From Planctomycetaceae bacterium (GTDB lineage: Bacteria; Planctomycetota; Planctomycetia; Pirellulales; Pirellulaceae): a stretch of 50,715 bases of DNA. The stretch's first letter is position 1; each line of letters starts with the position of its first letter. Below, in pieces: positions 40,517 to 50,000 of the stretch. The notes below the pieces were generated by a model. That model worked only from the letters and a program-made list of their open reading frames with translations, had not been told where the DNA came from and did no database searches. The stretch covers positions 14,393-65,107 of the forward strand of contig PBOG01000092.1 of NCBI GenBank assembly GCA_002724245.1, written 5' to 3'. Made by a program: the position numbers and the translations under genes.

Positions 40517-42262
40517 TCATGCCACCGGCAAATCGGTGCGGAGCGATTTGTCGGGCCCGCACTCTTTTCCCAGTTGCGCCGAATCGGGCGGCATTTCACC
40601 AGGCACTGGGGGCTGGGATGGTGTTTGAGGTTGATCCTGGAAGCCCTGCTGTGGGCTGGCCAAAGTTGATTCAAAAATATGTCCGAAGGCATTTTGGCGA
40701 ACTGAGCTGGACGTGCTGGCAGCCACTGGTGAATCAACGGCCAGGCCGGACTTGCCAATGATCTCGTTTGCGATGGCTTCAAGTTGCTCGAGATTCAAGG
40801 CGAATCTTTGGCGAAGTTGCTTATTGGTAAGCATGTCTTTCAGGCGACCGTTCGTTTCGCTGACGATGGGCATTTTGGTTGTATTTACGTAGCCACAAGC
40901 AGACGTCCCTGCTGTCGATGCGTGCCACCGGCGGAAGAACTCTTGCATGAAGTGGTTCAGCGCAGAAATTTGCTTGAGCCGCCCCCGGTTTTGCATATAC
41001 ATCGTCTGATGACACATGCGGTCGTGGAAAAAAATGAAGCCTGTGATTGACCAATAGATCATGTAATCCCACAAGATTTTCGCAGGCATCACGTTGGGAT
41101 TGCCAAACATCTGATATTGGTCCCGGTAGGCCGTCAGCGTGCCGTAGTAAAAACTCTTGAATATCTTGTCGTAAGAAAAAGCGCGTATGCGATGACCACG
41201 CCACGTCCTGTCTCGCCAAATCAAATCGACCAGAAAGGTATTCGCAAATGCGATGAAGTCACTTCCCGGTGAGTAAAACGGATCGTGGAAAAAGCCAGCT
41301 TCACCTGTGATGCCCCAACGATTTGCTGAAAAGACTTGTTTGCATTCGGTTGAATAGTGCTTGATGGCGTTGAAGTCCTGCAGTTCAGTCCTGTGTTCAC
41401 GAACGGCAGCGGCACATTGCGGCTCATGCTTCTCGAGCCAGGCCAACGCCTTCTCGAAAGAGTTATAATCCGAAAGTGAATGGAATTCTTCGGCGGCCAC
41501 AATACCCATGCTGGTCGAACCCGAAGCCAACGGGATCAGCCACACCCAATAGCCTGGGCCCATCAAGTGATTGGTGCTGTACCACCTGCCCGTCTTGTCC
41601 TGGTGTCCTTCGCTCCAAGCCGGATCGTCGCACCAATCGTCGACTTTGATTTGTTTTCCGAATCGAAACCAGGCCGCGTTTGCCGTGTGGGGCGATGATT
41701 TGTTCAAGCCAAGTTTGCGCTTCAAGAACGCGCGGCGGCCACTGGCGTCGACGACCCAATGACTATGAATCTGGCCGGGCATTTGGTTGATTTCGAATTC
41801 AACACGGTGGCGGCCCCATTTGCGGATGTTGACATCTTTGATTTGTGCTTCGTCAAGGAAGACGATCCCGCGCGCGCGGCAAAGATCGCCAAGATAGTTC
41901 TCAAAACGCCCGCGATCCAATTGATAGCTTGGGCAGGGACTATAACGTTGTCCACCAAGCTCCAGTCTCTGCTCAATGCGAGAGTTGTCTCCGTTGGGAA
42001 AGAAGAATCGTAGTCCCAATTTCGGCAGTTGGGACTCTGTGATGTGCTCCTCAAGGCCAAGGACTTCCCCGAAATAACGCGCGCCGACTTCGACCGTGGA
42101 CTCGCCTACCTTGTGGGCTGCTTCAGGGACTGGATGCTGGCGTTTTTCCAGGACGACAATCTTGCATGCGGGTAATTGTTGCTTCAACTGCAACGCAAAC
42201 GAAAGCCCCGCCAGTCCACCGCCGAGAACCGTCACATCCGATTTGGTTGGTAAGTTCTGCAT
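40517..42262 (-). CDS. Flavin-dependent halogenase-like oxidoreductase (second of two)
   Basis: The 581-residue protein has a [16 protein letters not shown]-binding motif at residue 13, VGESTVEVG near 53, and LPKLGLRFF near 80, whose Lys aligns with the catalytic Lys of flavin halogenases. It also has [13 protein letters not shown] (about 235), which matches the halogenase WxWxIP signature, and [12 protein letters not shown] (about 325), like the F-x-P-x-S-x-G region of phenol halogenases. The C-terminal 80 residues are a Pro/Gln/Ser-rich tail. It is about half identical by eye to its neighbour at 42415-44055. It is 152 bp downstream of that gene on the same strand. It probably halogenates a phenolic or other activated carbon of the PKS product. 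Oxidation without halogen is possible. Confidence 0.85.
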   Translation of the reverse strand: MQNLPTKSDVTVLGGGLAGLSFALQLKQQLPACKIVVLEKRQHPVPEAAHKVGESTVEVGARYFGEVLGLEEHITESQLPKLGLRFFFPNGDNSRIEQRLELGGQRYSPCPSYQLDRGRFENYLGDLCRARGIVFLDEAQIKDVNIRKWGRHRVEFEINQMPGQIHSHWVVDASGRRAFLKRKLGLNKSSPHTANAAWFRFGKQIKVDDWCDDPAWSEGHQDKTGRWYSTNHLMGPGYWVWLIPLASGSTSMGIVAAEEFHSLSDYNSFEKALAWLEKHEPQCAAAVREHRTELQDFNAIKHYSTECKQVFSANRWGITGEAGFFHDPFYSPGSDFIAFANTFLVDLIWRDRTWRGHRIRAFSYDKIFKSFYYGTLTAYRDQYQMFGNPNVMPAKILWDYMIYWSITGFIFFHDRMCHQTMYMQNRGRLKQISALNHFMQEFFRRWHASTAGTSACGYVNTTKMPIVSETNGRLKDMLTNKQLRQRFALNLEQLEAIANEIIGKSGLAVDSPVAASTSSSVRQNAFGHIFESTLASPQQGFQDQPQTPSQPPVPGEMPPDSAQLGKECGPDKSLRTDLPVA

Positions 42263-42414
42263 TCAGTAATCCGATTCGCTATCCGGCTCGGGAGTGGATT
42301 CGTGGAAGGAACGGGTTGAGGTCTGTGTACAGGCAAACGGATGCCATGCTTCAGGCTTGCGTGAGATGCTCATGTGACGCGGCACAGGGCAGCCATGCCA
42401 TGATCCTGAAAGGC

Positions 42415-44055
42415 TCAAATGTTTAACATGTCGAAGACGGGTGCAAGCCGTTGCTCGCGCGCTGGCTCCTGGCTGATGCTCGTGTCAATGTCGGTTAATG
42501 ATTCACGTACGCGACTGGTGATCTCTAGCATCAGCTCGCGAATCAAATCGACATTGCTGTCAAATCGTTTCCGTAGTGCTTCATCATCCAACCGCTCGGT
42601 CAGTTCCTGGTTCAATCGTGTCATGATTTCAATGTTGCTCTGGTCAACAAATGCCGGCACGGCGTTCACCTCTGGATCGGCCCGGTACCAATCGCGGAAA
42701 AAATCCTGCATCTTCAAGTTCATGTCGCGAATCTCTTCGACACCGCGCGACAAACTCTGAATGAAACCGGCGTCGGTCAATTTGTCATTGAAATACAACA
42801 ATGCCGGAAAACCCCAGTAAACCGCGTAATCCCAAACGAACTTGATCGCCATGATTCGCGGATTGCCAAACAGAGGGTATTGATCACGGTAAGTCAGCAA
42901 GTTGTTTTGAAACAGAGTCAGGAAAACGCTTTGCAACGTAGGGGCAAGATGTGTGATCGAATTGCCCGCCACATCTTCTTCGATCAATCTGCCGACCATG
43001 GTGTTGCCGATCGCGATGAAATCACTACCGGGAGAATAGAACGGATCGAGGAACGCGGCGGCTTCTCCTACCAGGCCCCAACGGTCGACCGAGAAGATTT
43101 GTTTCGACCCCATTGACATTTTCTTGATTGCGAGGAAATCCTGCATTTTGTCGACATGTGGCTCGATTGCGTGCGCACATTGCGGCTCGTGTTCACTGAG
43201 CCAGTCGAGCGACTTTTCAAAACTATTAAATGTGTTGAGTGGATGAATCCTTGGGTCGGCCACGATTCCGATACTTGTGGAACCCGTGGCCAATGGAATC
43301 AGCCAAACCCAATAGCCTTCACCCATCAAGTGGTTGGTGCTCAGCCAACGGCGCGGCACCTTGCCGGTGAGTTGTTGCCAGTCAGTATCTTCACACCAAC
43401 CATCAATCTGGATTTGGGCGTCGATGCGAAACCAGGTTGCGTTGATGTCGTGTCCGAGGTCTTCGTCGAGGTTCAACTTGCGTCGAATAAAGGCCGCCCG
43501 ACCGCTGGCGTCAACGATCCATTTCGAGGTGATCTTCTGCAGCGAATCATCACGCAAGAAAGTGATTTGATGATTCGTTTCTTTTGTTCCGTTGTCAGAG
43601 GAATCGAGTATGACTTCGCGCACCTGCGTACCGTCAAAAATCGTGGCTCCAGCCTCGGTATCGGCTTTCGCCAGATGATTTTCCAGGCGTCCCCGATCGA
43701 CCTGATAACTTGGCGCGGAAAAAAAAGTGCTGCCGCCAACTTCAGTACCTTCTGACAAGGATTGAAAGGCATCCTTGAAAAAAAAACGCAGCCCAAATTT
43801 TGGTAGCTGATGGTCGATCAAGTGTTTCTTGAGACCAAGTCGTTCACCAAAATAGTGCGCTCCAATCTCCACCGTCGACTCGCCGACTTTATGGGTTGTT
43901 TCGGAAACGGGAAACACCTGTTTTTCGGTGATGGCAATCTTAAGGTCAGGATGCTTGCGCAGTAGTTGTCGCGCGAGAGTGAGTCCGGCCAGGCCGCCAC
44001 CCAGTATGGCGACGTCAAAATGGTCTGTCGTGTGTTTTTTGTTTTCGGTGATCAC
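42415..44055 (-). CDS. Flavin-dependent halogenase-like oxidoreductase (first of two)
   Basis: The 546-residue protein starts at GTG 44055, overlapping the PKS stop codon by four bases (GTGA). It has [16 protein letters not shown] (FAD), VGESTVEIGAHYFG, LPKFGLRFFF (Lys in the halogenase position), [19 protein letters not shown] (WxWxIP), and [14 protein letters not shown]. The product is most like the phenol or pyrrole halogenase branch (no Glu of tryptophan halogenases seen in the last motif). Translational coupling to the PKS argues that it acts on the polyketide. Motifs support halogenase fold; the actual reaction is inferred. Confidence 0.87.
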   Translation of the reverse strand: MITENKKHTTDHFDVAILGGGLAGLTLARQLLRKHPDLKIAITEKQVFPVSETTHKVGESTVEIGAHYFGERLGLKKHLIDHQLPKFGLRFFFKDAFQSLSEGTEVGGSTFFSAPSYQVDRGRLENHLAKADTEAGATIFDGTQVREVILDSSDNGTKETNHQITFLRDDSLQKITSKWIVDASGRAAFIRRKLNLDEDLGHDINATWFRIDAQIQIDGWCEDTDWQQLTGKVPRRWLSTNHLMGEGYWVWLIPLATGSTSIGIVADPRIHPLNTFNSFEKSLDWLSEHEPQCAHAIEPHVDKMQDFLAIKKMSMGSKQIFSVDRWGLVGEAAAFLDPFYSPGSDFIAIGNTMVGRLIEEDVAGNSITHLAPTLQSVFLTLFQNNLLTYRDQYPLFGNPRIMAIKFVWDYAVYWGFPALLYFNDKLTDAGFIQSLSRGVEEIRDMNLKMQDFFRDWYRADPEVNAVPAFVDQSNIEIMTRLNQELTERLDDEALRKRFDSNVDLIRELMLEITSRVRESLTDIDTSISQEPAREQRLAPVFDMLNI

Positions 44056-47000
44056 GAGTGTATCGGTTTCGTTTCTGGTGTTTCTTCAGCTTCCATGAAT
44101 CGAGAAATTTCGGTAATCCAATACCGCTTTTTCTGGAACGGATAGGTTGGCAAACTGAGCTTGCGCTGATTTCCAAGAACCGCAGGAAAATCGGGATTGC
44201 AACCTTGTTGGTAGAGTTGTCCTAGAATTGCGAGTAAAGAATCATCGATGGAGTCTTTCGAACGCGAACAGGCACGTATCAAGAACGGGCCTGCATTATC
44301 TCCACTGGCAAACAGTAATTTCGATTCGTCCATTGGGCCCAGGATCAAGCCGATTTGGCAATTCAAGTCAATGAGTGCTTGTGAGCTTTGCTCAAGCTGC
44401 ATCTCTGAAGTTGCCTGCTGGCGCCAATAGCTACCACCCAGGGATCGGTGAACCGGCACCACTTCCCCCGAGAGACTGCAGACCAGCGGCAAGTTTGGCG
44501 GGTAGTAGTTAAACTGATCCGCCAATTTCTCGAACGCATTCTGTTCCGCGTCGCCAAGTGAACCGGCGAGCAATGTCTGTCGCTCGTGAACGAGTACCAT
44601 TGCATCGAGGAAGCACAGGCAGCCAGCAACACTAGCAGCAGTGTATTGGCCAACACCGTAGCCAGCGACGGCATCTGGCTGAATGCCCCACGACTGCCAA
44701 AGCTTGGCCAAACTGGCTTGGAGCAAATACTGCAGCGAGTCATTGTGGCGGTGTTTTGTGTCCTGAGTCGTAATCAATTCCGCTAGCGAAAGTGTTTGCT
44801 CAGAGGCAGTGGGTCCTGAAATGGTGCTGTGCTCGCGGAGACGCTGATCACATTCCGAAACAAACTTGGCGATGACCGGGTGGGTTGCAATCAGCTCTCG
44901 TAATGTTGTTCGAATGTCTGCGAACCCGTCACCGAAGATCCACGCCAGTTGTGGCGAACCGGCGTTCTGAGTCGACTTGACTCCGGTTGTGCGATTCTGC
45001 GCAGAGCCATTCCCATTCTGGCTGCGCAGCACAGACGGGTCGTAGCTGCCAAGAGCTTGTTCAAGTTTTCCTTTGACATCGGCGAGAGAGTTAAAAGGCA
45101 GCGCCATGCGGTGCTCAAAGTGCCGGCGTCCTGCACCAATGGTGAAACAAAAATCGTCCAGGTCGGTGTGCGGATGGGTTTCCAGATAATCCAAATACCG
45201 CTGAGACAATTCGTGCAGTGCGTTTTCACATCGGGCGCTAACAACCAGCAGCCGGTCCTTGGGTTCAACTGAATCTGTTGCCAATAAGTCGGTTTCAACG
45301 GTTTCCACAGGAGAACTCAAGACCAGGTGTGCATTAGTTCCTGCGAGGCCGAGTGCGGTGATGCCCGCGGTTCTTCGTTCGCATTGTGGCCACTCCCTGG
45401 TTTGGCTGACCATCTTGACCGGCATCCGCGTCCACGGGATGTGGGGAGATGGCTCGTCGAACTGAACTTGTGTCGGAATCACAGCATGATGAATCGCGAG
45501 GACTGTCTTGATTAATCCGGAGGCACCCCCCGCCGCTTCCAAATGACTGATATTGGCTTTTACGGAACCAACCAGCAGGGGATTATCTTTCGAGCGGCCT
45601 TTCCCATAAATCGTGACGGCCGCCCCCAACTCGATCGGGTCTCCATACTCGGTTCCTGTGCCGTGGGCTTCCAGGTATTGTATCTGTGAAGGGGCGAGTC
45701 TCGCGTCCTTAATGGCAGCGTCTATGACTCGGCTTTGAGCTTTGCCATTGGGTGAAGTGATCCCTCCACTGAAACCGTTGTGCACGACTGCCCCACCACG
45801 AAGCACGGCCATCACGCGATCGCCATCACGTTCGGCATCACTCAATCGTTTCAAGACCACGACGCCACAGCCTTCTCCTCGACCAAACCCGTCCGCTGAT
45901 TTGGAAAACGATTTACAGCGTCCATCGGGCGAAAGTAAACCGGCTTTTGACATCAGTAATGAATTCACTGGCGCGAGAATGGCGTTAACTCCGCCCGCCA
46001 AGGCCAGATTGCAGTTGCCGTCCTGAAGGCTACGCATGGCCTGGTAGACGGCGACCAGTGAACTGCTGCTGGCCGTATCCACGGCAACACTTGGCCCCTC
46101 AAAGCCGAACAGGTAACTGATCCGACCGACACCTGCGCTATGTGAAAGACCTGCGCCCTGAAATCCCATGATGATGTCTTCGTCGTCCAGCGTCGGCAGG
46201 AAAGCGTAGTCCGAACCCATAATTCCCATGAACACACCAACATTGGCATCGACCAACGGTGAAGTTGGAATTCCCGCATCTTCCATCGCCCGGTAACTGT
46301 TTTCCAGCAACATCCGGTGCTGTGGATCAATCCAGCAAGCTTCCTGATCGGAGATATTGAAAAACGCTGCGTCAAAGTCGGCGATGTCATCCAGAAAGCC
46401 GCCACGCCGCGTGTACATTTTCCCAGGCTTGCGATCGGCACTATAAAAGCGATCAATATCCCAGCGGTCGTTCGGAATATCGCAAACGGAATCGACACCG
46501 TTGAGCAGGTTCTGCCAGAACTCATCAAGGTTTCTGGCTCCGGGGAAACGGCAGCTCATGCCAACAACAGCAATGTCTTCGCGAGCGGAGTGAACCATGC
46601 TTTCATCGGCTGGACCAGGGGCCGCTGGCTGGCTGTTGACTGTTGGTGAGTCGTTGCTGTCGTCAGAAGTCACCAGGTCCAGAACGAAATCGGTAATCGC
46701 AGTGATCGTAGGATGATCGAACAGCATGGTTGGACCAAAATTGAATTGGTCCCCGAGCATCTGTTGTAACTCAGTTCCAAATTCAACTGCCATCAAGGAA
46801 TCGAGTCCCATTTCGATCAGCGGTCGATCTGTGTCGGGAACGTCGGGTGTGGAAAGGATGCCTTGCAGAGAATCTTGAATTGTTTTGACCAACAATTCGC
46901 GTTGGGCATTACCGCGAAGCTGTTTGAGTTTGCTGACCAAAGCGGAATCAGCCGCACGCGACTTTTTCCCAGCGCCGACAAGTTCCTGGAGTATGGCAGG

Positions 47001-50000
47001 AACGTCGCCGTTCGGTCCCGTCCGCATCCGACGCCAGTCCACATCCATCACAGTGGCCTGAACCGTATTGCTGGCCAGCATTTGTTCCAAGGCTGCGTGG
47101 GCGTCATTCCCTTCAAGTGGTGTGATGCCCTGGACAGCAAGTCGTTTAACGACTCGCTCATCGTCCGCCATGCCTTCGGTCCACGGTCCCCAGTTGATCG
47201 TGATTGCAGGACGTCCCAATTGCCGCCGTCGGTAAGCCAATCCGTCAAGGTAGGCATTGCCCGTTGCGTAATTACTTTGGCCAGGTGAGCCCAACACCGA
47301 TGCCGCCGATGAGTAAAGGACAAACAGGTCAATCTCAAGATCCTGCGTTAGCTCGTTCAACAAATCCGCACCGGCAACCTTGGGCTTGAGGACTTGTTCG
47401 AATCGTTCATTCGTTTGCGACTCAAGTAAACCATCGTCCAAGACGCCAGCAGCGTGAATAACTCCGGCCAGATTCTTCAAATCGTCGCCAAATCGCCCGA
47501 ATAAACTTTCAACGTCGTCGCGGTCTCCGACATCGGCCGCATGAATCACGACCTGGCAACCGGATTGTTCAATCGATTCAATGAAAGCCAACGCCTCTTT
47601 ATCAGGCTGCCGTCTGGAAACCAGAACAATTTGTTGCGCTCCGTGTTCGGCCAGCCACCTGGCAACTTGTCGGCCGAGCTTGCCCAGTCCGCCGGTGACG
47701 AGGTAACAACCGTCAGCACGAGATGAGAATCCCGTCGACGGCGCCAATTTGGGTTGTGTCATTCGGGGGACCAGCAGTTGCCCGCGACGAATGGCATGTT
47801 GGTTGTCAGCCGTTTCCGTCAGCGCGATCTCGGCCGCCAACGCTGCGACGTTGTCGTCGGCCATCTCGCTGGCACACAAATCCAACAAGCGACAGCGAAA
47901 CTCAGGTTGCTCGGCACCGACCACACGGCCCAGTCCCCAGAACTGAGTTTGTTGTGGCTGGACGAGCTGCTGATCTTCCCCCGTGTCGATCGCGTTTTGA
48001 GTAATCAATTGCAACCCGCAAGGCAAGCGTCGCCACTTGCGTCCCAGCATTGCTTGCACGAATTGCAAGACCGACTCGACACCGTAAGGGACGATCGATT
48101 CAGTGTGGTCGTTTGCAGCACCAAGCACCCAGGCGATGCCATCAATCTGTGGTGCCGAGTTTTCATTAGAGAAGATGTCAAGCAGCCGTTTCCAGTTCGC
48201 TGTCAAGCGACCACAAAATGCAAACGCATTTTCTGCTTCGTTATCAAAGTCAGAATCGGGTCGCAGCGTGATCGCAGAGACGTTGTGGTGTTGTTCCCGC
48301 AAGTTGTCGACAAGCTGGCTCACAAACACCTTCTGCAATTCATCCTGTTCGCAATCGTGTGAGATCACCAGCCAGTTTCTTGGTTCCAGTTTTGTGGCAG
48401 CCAAACGAATCGGCTTCCACTGCAGTTCGTGTACCAAACGCTCGGCACCGGAGCCACTCATTTGACGCATTGCTGCGAGGCTGACTTGTTGAACTTGCAA
48501 GCCATCAATTCTGAGCAGTACTTCGCCGCTCTCGGAAAACAGGACCAGGTCCGCCGTGCGCGTGGTACCTTCGTTGTGATTCCAGCTGGCAACACACCAG
48601 GCCTCCGACTCGATGGGTGCAAAGCACTCCACTCGGGCCATTCCGACAGGAAGAAACAGTGTACCGTCGTCGCTTTTCAGCAGCCCCGCGGCCAACGAAT
48701 GTAAAGCGGCATCGAGGAGGGGTGGTGGAATCGTGTAACCGCGGAGGTCGCCAGAAGATTGCAAATGCGTTAGCACTTGTTGGTCGGAAAAATGTAGTTC
48801 ACCAATACACCGGAACGCAGGGCCGTAATTCAGCCCGAGCGAAGTCATCTTTTGATAGAAGTTGTCCGGTGAATCGGTTTCCTCGAGACGGTCTTGAATC
48901 GCCTGGCGATCGACTGGGTCCGGCCTTTGATGTTGTTCGTCGACAAAGTCGCAAGCAAAATGCCGATTCCAATTCTTGCTGGTTGCAGGACAGGCGTACG
49001 TGGCAAAATGCAATCGACCCGAATCCGCAACATCAGGTTTTGTGATGACCGATTGCAAGGCCATTCTGGTAGTGGGGCGAATTGGCTGCTCGAATGTGAC
49101 GTTTTCGATAATTCGTGATCCAGCCGCTTGGAGCGCCATCTCGACCAACGCGGCACCAGGAAGCACTGTCGTGTTCAGGACGTCGTGGTCGGGCATCCAA
49201 GCTGGACTATCGGTGTCGATGAATCCTTCATAACGCGTTTCGTCAGGGAGACCGGCCAGTGAAACTTTGCTGCCAAGCAGTGGGTGCGCTGTGTGATGTT
49301 CGGCGTGGGCAGCGCGTGGTTTGTCCGGCCCCCAGAATCGTCGACGTTGAAACGGGTAAGTCGGTAAATCGACGCGTTGCCACTCCTTCTCGATATGCAT
49401 GGCGGCGAAATCGGGCGTGATGCCCTGCGCGTACATTTGAGCAATCGCCACGCCCAGGGAGTGGTTGTCGTCACGGTCCATTTGCAGGCAGCTGACCAGC
49501 GTATTTGCCGGCGGATTCCAGTTGGCGGCTGCCATGCGGGTGAGTACGGATTGCGGACCTAACTCGACCAGCAACTCACAATTGAGTTCGGTCAGGGCGG
49601 CAATGCTCGGAGCAAAGCTAACGGGCTGGCGGATGTGGTCGGCCCAATACACTCCATCCAGCTGTTTGTCTGTGGGCAAGACTTGACCCGACACATTACA
49701 AACCAGCGGCATTGTGGCAGTGTGAAATCTGACATCAGCAGCGAATTGTGCAAACGGTTCCAAAACGGGATCCATCAAGTGCGAATGAAACGCGTGCGAT
49801 GTGTTTAGTTGTTTCGTTCGTACAGTACGCTCAGCAAATGACTGTTCAATCCGGGAGATTGCGGCTGCGTCACCACTGATCACAACATGTGTGCCGTTCA
49901 AAGCCGCCAGCGAAACGCCGGGTGCATGGGTAATGGCTTTTTGAACCGCCTCCGCAGGAGCAAACACGGCCAGCATCTGACCGTCGTGCGGCAACTCACT

